Positions 52,313 to 62,732 of a DNA stretch of 64,000 nucleotides are shown here, one piece after another. The stretch is from Mycobacterium branderi (lineage in GTDB: Bacteria; Actinomycetota; Actinomycetes; Mycobacteriales; Mycobacteriaceae), in assembly GCF_010728725.1 (NCBI RefSeq), contig NZ_AP022606.1, forward strand, positions 3,224,001 to 3,288,000, written 5' to 3'. How positions within the stretch are numbered: position 1 is the first letter of the stretch; each line of letters starts with the position of its first letter. The notes below the pieces were generated by a model. That model made no database searches. It was given only the letters and a program-made list of their open reading frames with translations, and was not told where the DNA came from. Both the position numbers and the translations under genes were made by a program.

Positions 52313-55300
52313 TTACGCCGGCGCGAGCTTTTCGCGCAACAGTTCTGCCAGGCCGCGAATGGTGCCGATGGAGGTGAGGTCGGCGGGGTTGATGCGTATG
52401 CCGGTTTCCGATTCGATGCGGGTACGCAGTTCGAGAGCGCCCAGCGAGTCCAGGCCGTACTCGGGTAGCGGACGGTCTGGGTCGATGCTGCGGCGCAGGA
52501 TCAGGCTGACCTGATCGGAGATCATGCGCCGCAGTCGGGTGGGCCATTCGTCTGGGGGTAGCTCGTCGAGTTCGGCGAGGAATTTGCTTGTGCCCGCGGC
52601 GTTTTGACCCGTCGAACGGAACGCTTCGGCGAACGGGCTGCGTTCGGCGAACGCGGCCAACCATGGTGCGCCGGTGACGGGCGCGTAGCCGCTGTACGCG
52701 CGGTCGTGGCGCAGCAGCGCCTCCAGCGCGTAGGCGCCCTCCTCGGGAGCGATGGCCATGCCGGCACCGCCCTCCGCCAGGTCGGTGGCGCGCCCGATCT
52801 CGGCCCAGGCACCCCAGGCGATCGCGGTCGCCGGCAGGCCCTGAGCCCGGCGCCAGCGGGTGAAGGCGTCCAGCCAGCTGTTGGCCGCGGCGTAGGCGCC
52901 CTGCCCCGGCGAGCCCACCAGCGCGGCCGCCGAGGAGAACGAGCAGAACCAGTCCAGCGGCTGCTGGGCGGTGGCGGTGTGCAAGTTCCACGCGCCGTAA
53001 ACCTTTGGCGCCCAGTCACGTTCGACGAGTTCGTCGGTGATGTTGGTCAGGGTGGCGTCCTCGATCACCGCCGCCAGATGCAGCACACCGCGCACCGGCA
53101 GCCCGGTAGCGGTCGCGGCCGCGACCAACCGCTGCGCCGTCTCGGCCTGCGCGATGTCGCCGTTCTCCACCACCACATCGGCACCGAGTGCGCGGATGCG
53201 CTCGATGGTGTGCGCCGCCTCGGGTGTGGGCTGCGAGCGCGACGACAACACGATGCGTCCGCAGCCGGACGCGGCCATCTTCTCGGCCAGGAACAAGCCC
53301 AGGCCGCCGAGCCCGCCGGTGACGATGTAGGCGCCGTCGCCGCGGAACACCGGCACTTGCGCTGGCGGCACCACCACCCGGCTGTGCCCGGTGTGCGCGA
53401 TGTCGAGCACCAGTTTCCCGGTGTGTTCGGCGGCGCTCATCACCCGAATAGCCATGGGCGCCTCGGCCAGCGGGTAGTGCGTGCTCTGTGGCATCGGCAA
53501 CGTGCCGTCGGCGGTGAGCCGGTACACCTTCTCCAGCACTTCGCGCAGCCGGTCCGGGTGGGTGACGGTCATCAGCGCCAGGTCGACGCCGTAGAACGCG
53601 AGGTTGCGCCGGAACGGGAAAAGCCCCAGCCGGGTGTCGCCGTAGATGTCGCGCTTGCCGATCTCGATGAACCGGCCCCCGTAGGCCAGCAGTTCCAGGC
53701 CCGCGCGTTGCGCGGCGCCGGTGACCGAGTTGAGCACGATATCCACGCCGTAACCCCCGGTATCGCGGCGAATGCCGTCGGCGAACTCCAGGCTCCGCGA
53801 GTCGTAAACATGCTCAATCCCCATGTCGCGCAACAATTGCCGGCGCTGCTGGCTGCCCGCGGTGGCGAAGATCTCGGCACCGGCGGCGCGCGCGATCGCG
53901 ATGGCCGCCTGGCCCACCCCGCCCGTTGCGGAGTGGATCAACACTTTGTCGCCGCCGTTGATGCGGGCCAGATCGTGCAGGCCGTACCAGGCGGTGGCGT
54001 GCGCGGTGGTCACCGCCGCCGCCTGGGCGTCGGATAGCCGGGCGGGCAGCGGTACGGCCAGGCGCGCGTCGCAGGTGACGAAGGTGCCCCAGCAGCCGTC
54101 GGGGGACAGACCCCCGACATGGTCGCCCACCTTGTGGTCGGTCACGTCCGGCCCGACCGCCGTCACCACCCCGGCGAAGTCGGTGCCCAGCTGCGGCAAA
54201 TGCCCCTCGATGGCGGGGTAGCGGCCGAACGCCACCAGCACGTCGGCGAAGTTGATGCTCGAGCAGTTGACCGCGACCTCGATCTTCCCGGGGCCAGGCG
54301 GAACCCGGTCGCGCGCAACGAGTTCCATCGATTCCAGATCGCCGGGCGTGCGGATCTGCAAATGCATTGCGTCGCTTTCGTGGTTGGCGACGGTGGTTTT
54401 GCGGTCCTCGGGCAGCAGCGGAGCCGCGGACAACCGCGCCGTGTACCACGCGCCGTTGCGCCAGGCGGTTTCGTCCTCGTCGGAGTCGACCAGCAGTTGG
54501 CGTGCCAACTGCTCGGCGTCGACGGCGTCGTCCACGTCGATCTGGCTGGCGCGCAAGTGCGGATGCTCGGTGCCGATCACCCGCATCAAACCGCGCAGCC
54601 CGGCCTGCTCCAGGTTGGGCTGGTCGCCGGCCAGCACCACTTGCGCGTTGCGGGTCACCAGGTAGACCCGCGGCGACTCGCCGGGAGCCTCCGGCAGTTC
54701 GCGGGCGATCCGCACCAGATGCTGTACATACTCGCGGCCCAGCTGCGGGGAGTGGTCCAAGGCGTCACCGTTTTTCGGTCCCGTCAGGATCACCACGCCG
54801 GTGAAGCCACCGGGACTCAACTGGTTTTCCAGCTGTTTGCGGTTGGATTCATGGTCGGCATGCGGCGGCCAGCACATCGTGGTGCATTGCGCACCAAGGT
54901 TTTTCAGGGCATCGGTCAACCTGGTGGCCACCACGTCGGCGGTGGCAGTGGTGCTGATCAGCAGCCAGCTGCTGGCATGGTCCTGGTCGGCCTCGGGCAA
55001 CTCGCGGAGCCGCCATTCCAGGCTCAGCAGCCGCTCGTTCAAAGTCCGTTCTTTCTGGGCGCTTCCCGAGACCCGGGCACCCCATCGCGCCCCCTGCAGG
55101 GTGAGAAGGACTGCGCCGTTTTCGTCGAGCAGTTCGAAGTCGGCCTCGACGCCGGTCGAATCGGCTTTGTTCACGCGGGTGTAGCAGTAGCGGGCATTGC
55201 GAACCGGACCGTAGACGCGTATCCGCCGGGCACCTTGCGGCAATCCCAGCACTTCTTCGCTCAGAGCCTTGACCCCCGGGTGCGACTCGATGCACTGGAA

Positions 55301-58300
55301 GCAGGTGTCCAGCAGTGCCGGGTGCACGCCGTATGCGTCTTGCTGCGAACGGATTTGACGCGGCAGCGCGACTTCCGCGAGCACGGTGTCGGCCCCCTCG
55401 TCGCCGGTGTGCACGACGCCCAGAGCGGCGAACGCGGGACCGAACTGAACACCACGCTGGTCCAGACGCGCGCGCACGTCGGCGCCGTCTTCGCGACCAG
55501 GGTGCGCGGCAAGCAGCGCCGGGATATCCCGCGCGGGCGGCTGCTCGTCGTCAACGGCATGCAGGGCCGCGGTGGCGTGTCGCACCTGTTGACCGCCGGG
55601 GTTCGTCTCCACGGTGAAGTCGAGCACGCCCGGCGACGAAACCGACGCCGAGGCGCCGACCGTGGTCTGCTCGTCCAGCCGCAGCGCCGCCTCGAAGCGG
55701 ATGTCGCGGACCTCTGCGGCCTCGCCCAGCACCTCGCGCGCGGCCGCCAGCGCCATCTCGCAGTACGCGGCGCCCGGCATTACCGCGATATCGCGGATCC
55801 GGTGATCGCCCAGCCATGGCTGGGCGCCGGTACCGACCTCGCCTTGCCACACGTGGCGCTCCGGCTCCTCGTGCAGGCGCACGTGCGGACCCAGTAGCGG
55901 ATGCACGGAAACAGTGCAGCCGCCGTGTATTTGGGTTTCCTGACCGTCGCGGCTCCACATCAGCGGACGGTGCGTCCAGGTCGGCAGCGGCGCGTCCACC
56001 AGGCGCCCACCGGGATACAGCACCGAAAAGTCCACTGCGGCACCAGCACTGTGCAGGTCGGCCACGAAGCTGCGCAGGCCGTGCGGCAGCGTCTGCTCGC
56101 GGCGCATACCGGCGAGCGCGGCCAGCGGCATGTCGAGGCTTTGGGCGGTCTGCTGGAGAGCGTGGGTCAGCAGGGGGTGCGGCGCCACCTCGGCGAAGAC
56201 CCGGTAGCCGTCCTCCAAAGCGGCCTGTACAGCCGCCGAGAACCGCACCATGCGGCGCATGTTGCTGGCCCAGTAGCGGGCATCGCAGACCGGTTCTTCT
56301 CGCGGGTCGAACAGGGTCGCGGAGTAGAACGGAACTTCCGGGGTCATGGGGTTGAGGTCTGCCAGTGCCTGGGTCAGATCATCGAGGATCGGGTCGACTT
56401 GCGGCGAGTGGAAGGCGACGTCGGTGGGGACCTCGCGGGCCATCACATCACGCTGCTCCCAGGCCGCGACCAGGTCGCGAACCGTCTGTGCGGCACCGGC
56501 GATCACCGTCGACTGCGGCGAGGCCACGATCGCCACCACGACGTCGTTGATGCCGCGGGCCGTGAGCTCCGAAAGTACTTGCTGGGCAGGCAGTTCCACC
56601 GTTGCAGTGGCTCCGGTGCCGGCGACGCGGGACATCAGCTGCGAGCGGCGGCAGATCACCTTGAGCCCGTCTTCCAACGACAGCGCGCCCGCGGCCACCG
56701 CGGCCGCGGCCTCGCCGAGCGAGTGCCCGATGACCGCGCCCGGACGCACCCCGTAGGCCCTCAGCGTCGCGGCCAGCGCGACCTGCATGGTGAACAGCGT
56801 CGGCTGGATCCGCTCTTGGTTGGTCACCACCTGCGGCGCCGAGATCGCTTCGGTCACCGAAAATCCCGACTCGCGGGCAATCACCGGCTCGGCCTCCGCG
56901 ACGGTGGCGGCAAACACCGGTTCGTCGGCCAGCAGCTGCGTGCCCATGCCCGCCCACTGCGAACCCTGCCCGGAAAACACCCACACCGCTCCGCGGTTGT
57001 CTTGTCCGACCGCGGGCTGATACGGCGTGTCGCCGTCGGCGACCTCGCGCAACGCCTGGGTGAGTTCGGTGCGGCTGCTCGCAATGACGGTGGTGCGCAC
57101 CGGGCGATGCGCGCGCCGGCGTGCCAATGTGTAGGCCAGGTCCGGCAACGCGATGTCTTGGTGGGCTTGCAGCCAATCGGCCAGCCGGCCTGCGGTGCGG
57201 CGTAGTTCGTCGGCCGAGGTGGACGACAGCGGGAACAACAGCGGTTCGGTTGCACCTTGGGCGTGCCCGTTTTGCGCTGCGGTTTCGCGCGGCTCGGGGG
57301 GTTGCTCCACGATGGCATGGGCGTTGGTGCCCGAGAATCCATACGCCGACACAGCCGCCCGCCGGGGCACCCCGCCGTTGCGTGGCCACGGCGTATTCTC
57401 CTGCGGCACAAAAAGGTTGGTGTCTATTTGAGTGAGCTCGTCGGGCAGCTGAGTGAAGTGCAGATTGCGTGGAATAACGCCGTGCTGCAGGGCGAGGACG
57501 GTCTTGATCAACCCCAGCGTCCCGGCCGTGGACTGGTTGTGGCCGAAGTTGGTCTTCGCCGCGCCCAGCGCGCAGGGTCCGTCGATGCCGTAAACCTCAG
57601 CCAGGCTGGCGAATTCAACCGGGTCACCGGTGGGGGTGCCGGTGCCGTGGGTCTCCACCATGGCCACGCTGCCCGCATTCACGTTCGCGACAGCCAACGC
57701 GGCCCGATAGGCCGCGGCTTGGGCCGCGCGCGACGGCGCAGTGATGGTCGCCGTGCGGCCGTCGTTGTTCAGGGCCGTGCCGCGCACCACCGCCAAGATC
57801 CGGTCGCCGTCGCGCAGCGCATCCGGCAGCCGCTTGAGCACCACCACGGCAGTGCCCTCGCCCGGCACAAACCCGTCGGCGGTGACGTCGAACGCGTGGC
57901 AGCGCCCGGTCGGCGACAGCATGCCGCCGGCCGACCCCGCGGAGAACTTTCGCGGATCCAGCGCCACCGCCGAACCGCCCGCCAGGGCAAGGTCGCATTC
58001 GCCGTCGTGCAGGCTGCGGCACGCCATGTGCACGGTGACCAGGCCGGCCGAGCAGGCTGTGTCCACCGTCAGTGCGGGACCGTGCAATCCCAGGGCATAG
58101 GAGATTCGCCCGGAGGCCATGCAGTAGCCGTTGCCCAGGAACCCGTAGGGACCCTCCAGTGCGTGGGCGTCGGCGGCCAGCAGCTGGTAGTCGTTATGCC
58201 CCAACGCCACGTACACGCCGGTGCGGGAGCCGGCCAGCTTTGCCGGGTTGAGCCCTGCGTGCTCGACTGCCTCCCACGATGTTTCCAGCAGCAACCGGTG

Positions 58301-58645
58301 CTGCGGGTCGATCGCGGTGGCCTCCGCCTCGCTGATCCCGAAGAAGTCGGCGTCGAAGCCGGCAACGTCGTCGAGGAACGCGCCCCATTTCGAGACCGAG
58401 CGGCCCGGTACCCCTGGCTCGGGGTCGTAGTGTTCGTCGACGTCCCAGCGGTCCGGGGGAACCTCGGTGACCAGGTCGTCGCCGCGCAGCAATGCCTCCC
58501 ACAACAGCTCGGGGGAGTCGATGCCGCCGGGAAGCCGGCACGCCATGCCGATGATGGCAACCGGAGTGACCGTCGTGGTGCTCATCGTGGGGGAAGAGTC
58601 CGCCGCTTCGCGTGCACCGTCATCGATCGCTCCGTACGAAACCAT
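52313..58645 (-). CDS. Mas/Pks5-like iterative type I polyketide synthase (2110 aa)
   Basis: This is a single-module, fully reducing synthase that would extend a fatty acyl starter over several cycles. Domains are KS (TACSAG, C198), AT (GHSLGE near 641), DH (DHRIRD near 948), ER (ATGGVGQAA near 1572), KR (TGGLGGLG near 1775, GAYAAAN near 1917) and ACP (GLDSLGAL, S near 2065). Order and length match mycocerosic-acid-type synthases. The AT selectivity motif reads VAFH (F745), the malonyl-type form, where Mas as I recall it has VASH, so straight rather than methyl-branched products are possible. I start at ATG 58645 because AGGAGG lies 4 nt upstream. Longer (58732) and shorter (58585) starts lack one. 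No thioesterase is present, which fits acyl transfer to a partner. Confidence 0.93.
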   Translation of the reverse strand: MVSYGAIDDGAREAADSSPTMSTTTVTPVAIIGMACRLPGGIDSPELLWEALLRGDDLVTEVPPDRWDVDEHYDPEPGVPGRSVSKWGAFLDDVAGFDADFFGISEAEATAIDPQHRLLLETSWEAVEHAGLNPAKLAGSRTGVYVALGHNDYQLLAADAHALEGPYGFLGNGYCMASGRISYALGLHGPALTVDTACSAGLVTVHMACRSLHDGECDLALAGGSAVALDPRKFSAGSAGGMLSPTGRCHAFDVTADGFVPGEGTAVVVLKRLPDALRDGDRILAVVRGTALNNDGRTATITAPSRAAQAAAYRAALAVANVNAGSVAMVETHGTGTPTGDPVEFASLAEVYGIDGPCALGAAKTNFGHNQSTAGTLGLIKTVLALQHGVIPRNLHFTQLPDELTQIDTNLFVPQENTPWPRNGGVPRRAAVSAYGFSGTNAHAIVEQPPEPRETAAQNGHAQGATEPLLFPLSSTSADELRRTAGRLADWLQAHQDIALPDLAYTLARRRAHRPVRTTVIASSRTELTQALREVADGDTPYQPAVGQDNRGAVWVFSGQGSQWAGMGTQLLADEPVFAATVAEAEPVIARESGFSVTEAISAPQVVTNQERIQPTLFTMQVALAATLRAYGVRPGAVIGHSLGEAAAAVAAGALSLEDGLKVICRRSQLMSRVAGTGATATVELPAQQVLSELTARGINDVVVAIVASPQSTVIAGAAQTVRDLVAAWEQRDVMAREVPTDVAFHSPQVDPILDDLTQALADLNPMTPEVPFYSATLFDPREEPVCDARYWASNMRRMVRFSAAVQAALEDGYRVFAEVAPHPLLTHALQQTAQSLDMPLAALAGMRREQTLPHGLRSFVADLHSAGAAVDFSVLYPGGRLVDAPLPTWTHRPLMWSRDGQETQIHGGCTVSVHPLLGPHVRLHEEPERHVWQGEVGTGAQPWLGDHRIRDIAVMPGAAYCEMALAAAREVLGEAAEVRDIRFEAALRLDEQTTVGASASVSSPGVLDFTVETNPGGQQVRHATAALHAVDDEQPPARDIPALLAAHPGREDGADVRARLDQRGVQFGPAFAALGVVHTGDEGADTVLAEVALPRQIRSQQDAYGVHPALLDTCFQCIESHPGVKALSEEVLGLPQGARRIRVYGPVRNARYCYTRVNKADSTGVEADFELLDENGAVLLTLQGARWGARVSGSAQKERTLNERLLSLEWRLRELPEADQDHASSWLLISTTATADVVATRLTDALKNLGAQCTTMCWPPHADHESNRKQLENQLSPGGFTGVVILTGPKNGDALDHSPQLGREYVQHLVRIARELPEAPGESPRVYLVTRNAQVVLAGDQPNLEQAGLRGLMRVIGTEHPHLRASQIDVDDAVDAEQLARQLLVDSDEDETAWRNGAWYTARLSAAPLLPEDRKTTVANHESDAMHLQIRTPGDLESMELVARDRVPPGPGKIEVAVNCSSINFADVLVAFGRYPAIEGHLPQLGTDFAGVVTAVGPDVTDHKVGDHVGGLSPDGCWGTFVTCDARLAVPLPARLSDAQAAAVTTAHATAWYGLHDLARINGGDKVLIHSATGGVGQAAIAIARAAGAEIFATAGSQQRRQLLRDMGIEHVYDSRSLEFADGIRRDTGGYGVDIVLNSVTGAAQRAGLELLAYGGRFIEIGKRDIYGDTRLGLFPFRRNLAFYGVDLALMTVTHPDRLREVLEKVYRLTADGTLPMPQSTHYPLAEAPMAIRVMSAAEHTGKLVLDIAHTGHSRVVVPPAQVPVFRGDGAYIVTGGLGGLGLFLAEKMAASGCGRIVLSSRSQPTPEAAHTIERIRALGADVVVENGDIAQAETAQRLVAAATATGLPVRGVLHLAAVIEDATLTNITDELVERDWAPKVYGAWNLHTATAQQPLDWFCSFSSAAALVGSPGQGAYAAANSWLDAFTRWRRAQGLPATAIAWGAWAEIGRATDLAEGGAGMAIAPEEGAYALEALLRHDRAYSGYAPVTGAPWLAAFAERSPFAEAFRSTGQNAAGTSKFLAELDELPPDEWPTRLRRMISDQVSLILRRSIDPDRPLPEYGLDSLGALELRTRIESETGIRINPADLTSIGTIRGLAELLREKLAPA

Positions 58646-58649
58646 TCCG

Positions 58650-58655
58650 CCTCCT
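58650..58655 (-). promoter_or_regulatory. Ribosome binding site of the PKS gene
   Basis: AGGAGG on the minus strand, 4 nt before ATG 58645, decides between three in-frame starts. Confidence 0.7.
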
Positions 58656-58888
58656 GCAACGACTGGGTGGCTTGGTCCGCCGCATGGCTCAGGCCGTGGC
58701 GTTCCTCGACCCCCCGGGGTGCCAAACGTCATGTGTCAACTGATGTCGTTACCCGCGTCACGGGCTTTCATACACGTCAGCGACGGCAGTCGCGACGCTA
58801 TTACGCACCTGCCGAAGATGTGGGTGTTCGACCGAACCGTTATCCAGCCGTGATGTTTGCTCAGGTAGGCCGAATTCCAGGTCATGCC

Positions 58889-60817
58889 CTAGACGGTGCG
58901 AGTCAGGCGGTCGGCGAGTAGTGCGGCGAACTTTGCCGGGTCCTCGGGTATGTCGCCTTCGGCGAGAAGGGCGGCGCCGTAGAGCAATTCGGCGGTCTGG
59001 GCCAGTGAGGGATCCTCCCCGCCGCGCTCCTTGTGGGCTTGCTGCAGACCGGTGACCAGCGGATGGTGGGGATTGAGTTCCAGAATGCGTTTGCTGGCCG
59101 GTACCACTTGCCCGGAGGCCCGGTAGAGGCGGGCGAGCGCCGGGGTGATGCCGAAGGCGTCGGTGATCAGGCAGGCCGGCGACTCGGTCAGCCGGGTGGA
59201 CAGCCGCACCTGTTTGACGTGATCACTGAGGGTCTCGGTCAGCCAGGCCAGCAGGCCGGCGAACTCCTTTTCCTGCTCTTCGCGCTCGGCCTCGCTCTTT
59301 TCGTCCTCGGAGTCGAGGTCGACCTCGCCCTTGGCCACCGATTGCAGCGGTTTGCCGTCGAATTCGGTCACCGACCCGACCCACAGCTCGTCGACGGGGT
59401 CGGTGAGCAGCAGCACCTCGTAGCCCTTGGCCTTGAACGCCTCCAGGTGCGGCGACTTCAGAAGTTGGTCACGCGACGTGCCGGTGGCGTAGAAGATTTG
59501 CTCCTGACCGTCCTTCATGCGCTCGACGTACTCGGTCAGGGTGGTCGGTTGCTCGTCGCTGTGGGTGGAGGCGAACGACGAGATGCGCAGCACCGTGTCC
59601 TGGTTGTCGTAGTCGGACATCAGGCCCTCTTTGAGCACCCGGCCGAACTGGGTCCACAGCGTGCGGTAGTCGTCGGGCCGCTGGGACTGGATGTCCTGGA
59701 CTGCAGAGAGGACCTTCTTGGTGAGCCGGCGACGAATCGCGGCGATCTGCCGGTCCTGCTGCAGGATTTCGCGGGAAACGTTGAGCGACAAGTCCTGTGC
59801 GTCGACGACGCCCTTGACGAAGCGCAGATAGTGCGGCAGCAGCTGGTCGCAGTCGCCCATCACGAAGACCCGCTTGACGTACAGCTGCACCCCGACCTTG
59901 GCGTCGCGGTTGAACAGGTCGAACGGGGCGTGGGTGGGGATGAACAACAGCGCCTGGTATTCGAAGGTGCCCTCGGCCTTCATCGCGATGACCTCCAGCG
60001 GGTCATCCCAGGCATGCGCGATGTGCTTGTAGAACTCCTTGTACTCCTCCTCGGAGACCTCGTCCTTGGACTTCGCCCACAGCGCCTTCATCGAGTTGAG
60101 CGTCTGGGTCTCGATCGTGACCTGCTCTTCACCGCCCTCTTCGGTGGCGGGGGTGCGCTTCTCCACCTCCATCCGGATGGGCCAGGCGATGAAGTCGGAG
60201 TACTTCTTGACCAGCTCCTTGATCTTCCATTCCGAGGTGTAGTCGTGCAGGCCATCCTCGGCGTCCTCGGGCTTGAGGTGCAGCGTCACCGACGTCCCCT
60301 GCGGGGCGTCCTCGACGGATTCGATGCTGTAGGTGCCGTCACCGCTCGACACCCACCGGGTGGCCGCGCTTTCGCCGGCCTTGCGGGTGAGCAGCTCGAC
60401 CTTGTCGGCAACCATGAATGTCGAGTAGAAGCCGATTCCGAACTGGCCGATCAGCTCCTCGGAGGCGGCGGCGTTTTTCGCCTCACGCAGCTTCTGGCGC
60501 AGCTCGGCGGTGCCGGATTTGGCCAGGGTGCCGATCAGGTCCACCACCTCGTCGCGCGTCATACCAATGCCGTTGTCGCGCACGGTCAGGGTGCGCGCTG
60601 GCTTGTCGGTCTCGATCTCGATGTGAAGATCGGACGTGTCGACATCGAGGTCCTTGTTGCGCAGCGCTTCTAGCCGCAGCTTGTCCAGCGCGTCTGAGGC
60701 GTTGGAGATCAACTCCCGCAGAAACGAGTCCTTGTTGGAGTACACCGAGTGGACCAGCAGATCCAGCAGCTGGCGTGCTTCGGCCTGAAACTCCAACTGC
60801 TCCACGTGTGCAGTCAT
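58889..60817 (-). CDS. htpG: Chaperone protein HtpG (Hsp90 family)
   Basis: This 642-aa ATP-dependent chaperone of the Hsp90 family acts in the cytosol. It has the N-terminal GHKL ATPase features: SVYSNKDSFLRELISNASDA near residue 25 with the catalytic E and N, DNGIGM near 81 and GQFGIGFYS near 124. The middle domain is marked by LSLNVSREILQQDR, and the C-terminal dimerisation region is full length. It agrees closely with my recollection of M. tuberculosis HtpG (Rv2299c), which is the strongest genus marker in the window. It sits between the PKS and the FAAL gene and is divergent from the FAAL gene. I see no reason to link it functionally to peptide synthesis. Confidence 0.97.
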   Translation of the reverse strand: MTAHVEQLEFQAEARQLLDLLVHSVYSNKDSFLRELISNASDALDKLRLEALRNKDLDVDTSDLHIEIETDKPARTLTVRDNGIGMTRDEVVDLIGTLAKSGTAELRQKLREAKNAAASEELIGQFGIGFYSTFMVADKVELLTRKAGESAATRWVSSGDGTYSIESVEDAPQGTSVTLHLKPEDAEDGLHDYTSEWKIKELVKKYSDFIAWPIRMEVEKRTPATEEGGEEQVTIETQTLNSMKALWAKSKDEVSEEEYKEFYKHIAHAWDDPLEVIAMKAEGTFEYQALLFIPTHAPFDLFNRDAKVGVQLYVKRVFVMGDCDQLLPHYLRFVKGVVDAQDLSLNVSREILQQDRQIAAIRRRLTKKVLSAVQDIQSQRPDDYRTLWTQFGRVLKEGLMSDYDNQDTVLRISSFASTHSDEQPTTLTEYVERMKDGQEQIFYATGTSRDQLLKSPHLEAFKAKGYEVLLLTDPVDELWVGSVTEFDGKPLQSVAKGEVDLDSEDEKSEAEREEQEKEFAGLLAWLTETLSDHVKQVRLSTRLTESPACLITDAFGITPALARLYRASGQVVPASKRILELNPHHPLVTGLQQAHKERGGEDPSLAQTAELLYGAALLAEGDIPEDPAKFAALLADRLTRTV

Positions 60818-60984
60818 CTGACTTCCGTTCTACAACACAATCTTCCGCTACCGGATACCGCAAAAATAATACCGGGGACGTCGCGGCACTGGGCGCCTGA
60901 CCTGGAGAGCCGTCTGCGTCTGCGCCGAATGGTCGTCAACTTAGATGAACTTTTCGACCGTACGGCGGCAACGGTCGCGGTAAC
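60818..60984. promoter_or_regulatory. Divergent promoter region of htpG and FAAL
   Basis: These 167 bp separate the htpG start (minus) from the FAAL start (plus) and must hold both promoters. An AT-rich stretch with TATTAT on the minus strand near 60866-60876 could be a -10 for htpG. I see no clear heat-shock operator. Confidence 0.4.
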
Positions 60985-62730
60985 GTGACGGCCGTGGTGG
61001 ACACCATTTTGGACTTGCTGCGCGAGCGCGCCGGTCTGCAGGCCGATGACACGGCAGTGACCTATATCGACTACGAGCAGGATTGGTCCGGGGTTGAGCA
61101 GAGCCTGACGTGGGCGCAGCTGTACCGGCGGACCCGCAATCTTGCGCGGGAACTCGAATCTCGCGGGTCGACGGGTGACCGCGCACTCGTCGTTGCACCG
61201 CAGGGTCTCGAGTACATCGTCGCGTTTCTCGGCGCGTTAGAGGCGGGACAGATCGCGGTTCCACTGTCGGTTCCACTGGGCGGCGTCAGCGACGAGCGGG
61301 TGAGTTCGGTGCTGCGCGACGCGTCGCCGTCGGTGATTCTCACGACGTCCGCAATCGCAGGCACCGTGACCCAGTACGTCGAGTCGGAGTCCGGCGAATG
61401 CGCTGCGTCGATTGTCGAAGTCGACTCGCTGGACCTGGACGCCCGCGGCTCGTCCGGCCCCGGCCTCGAAAACCACCCGGGCACAGCGTATTTGCAATAC
61501 ACGTCCGGGTCGACCCGTACGCCGGCGGGCGTCGTGATGTCGCACCGCAACATCCTGGCCAATTTCGAACAGATTATGGCCGCCTACTTTCCGCAATACG
61601 GAGGAGTGCCCCCAGCGGACACCACGATTGTGTCCTGGCTGCCCTTCTATCACGACATGGGCTTGTACCTGGGAATTTGCGCGCCGATCATGACCGGGAA
61701 GCCCGCTGTGCTGATGAGCCCGGTGGCCTTTTTGCAGCGGCCGGCCCGGTGGATGCAGTTGATGGCAAGCAACTCTCGCGCGTATTCGGCCGCGCCGAAC
61801 TTCGCGTTCGAGCTGGCGGCGCGCAAGACGTCGGACGAGGACATGGCCGGGTTCGATCTCTCCGACGTGCTCGTCATCGCCACCGGCAGTGAACGGGTAC
61901 ACCCGGCGACGCTGCGGCGGTTCACTCAACGGTTCGCCAAGTTCAACCTGCGGGACGAGGTGATCCGGCCGTCGTACGGGCTCGCGGAGGCAACGGTGTA
62001 CGTGGCGACGCCCACGGCTACCGAGCCGGCGACCATTGTGCGGTTCGAATCCGAGAAGCTGACCGCCGGAAAGGCGGAGCGATGCGAAAGTGGGGGCGGC
62101 ACACCGCTGGTCAGCTACGGGGTGCCGGATGCGCCGATGGTTCGCATCGTCGATCCCGACACCCGTGTCGAGTGTCCGGCGGGAACGGTCGGTGAAATCT
62201 GGGTGCACGGCGCCAACGTGGCGATGGGCTACTGGCAGAAACCGCAGGAGACCGAAAGCACGTTCGGTGCAAGGCTTGTCGCTCCCTCGGAGGGCACGCC
62301 CGAGGCGCCCTGGCTGCGGACCGGCGACTCGGGATTCCTTTTCGACGACGAGCTGTTCATCATCGGCCGCATCAAGGACCTTCTGATCGTCTACGGGCGT
62401 AACCACTCTCCCGACGACATCGAAGCGACTGTCCAGGAGATCAGCGGGGGCCGCTGCGCGGCGATCGCGGTTCCGGACGAGCACACCGAAAAGCTGGTGG
62501 TGATCATCGAGACCAAGAAGCGGGGCGACTCGGAGGAGGAAGCGGCGGCCAAGCTTGCTGCCGTCAAGGGTGAAGTCACCTCGGCGATCTCCAATGTCCA
62601 CGGTCTGGCCGTCGCGGATCTGGTTCTGGTGCCGCCCGGTTCGATACCGATCACCACCAGCGGCAAGGTCCGGCGGGCGAGTTGTGTTGAGCAGTATCGG
62701 CAGGGTCAGTTCGCCCGGGTGGACGCCTAG
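60985..62730 (+). CDS. Fatty-acyl-AMP ligase (FAAL-class FadD)
   Basis: This 581-aa enzyme activates a fatty acid as acyl-adenylate and hands it to a carrier protein rather than to CoA. The P-loop motif is [13 protein letters not shown] near residue 170, the SGSTR-P form typical of FAALs. [12 protein letters not shown] near 330 and the following segment ([13 protein letters not shown]) correspond to the FAAL-specific region. GDSGF and [13 protein letters not shown] mark the hinge, and TTSGKVRRA contains the C-terminal lysine. Start is GTG 60985. The enzyme would fit as the source of the starter acyl chain for the PKS ACP or for the starter C domain of the 7603-aa NRPS. htpG lies between it and the PKS. 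It converges with the next gene, with stops 2 bp apart. Confidence 0.93.
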   Translation: MTAVVDTILDLLRERAGLQADDTAVTYIDYEQDWSGVEQSLTWAQLYRRTRNLARELESRGSTGDRALVVAPQGLEYIVAFLGALEAGQIAVPLSVPLGGVSDERVSSVLRDASPSVILTTSAIAGTVTQYVESESGECAASIVEVDSLDLDARGSSGPGLENHPGTAYLQYTSGSTRTPAGVVMSHRNILANFEQIMAAYFPQYGGVPPADTTIVSWLPFYHDMGLYLGICAPIMTGKPAVLMSPVAFLQRPARWMQLMASNSRAYSAAPNFAFELAARKTSDEDMAGFDLSDVLVIATGSERVHPATLRRFTQRFAKFNLRDEVIRPSYGLAEATVYVATPTATEPATIVRFESEKLTAGKAERCESGGGTPLVSYGVPDAPMVRIVDPDTRVECPAGTVGEIWVHGANVAMGYWQKPQETESTFGARLVAPSEGTPEAPWLRTGDSGFLFDDELFIIGRIKDLLIVYGRNHSPDDIEATVQEISGGRCAAIAVPDEHTEKLVVIIETKKRGDSEEEAAAKLAAVKGEVTSAISNVHGLAVADLVLVPPGSIPITTSGKVRRASCVEQYRQGQFARVDA

Positions 62731-62732
62731 AA

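Noticed and set aside
58586..58732. Alternative PKS starts at 58732 and 58585
   Set aside because: Neither has a Shine-Dalgarno sequence. ATG 58645 has AGGAGG at good spacing, and gives 2110 aa, the family's usual length.
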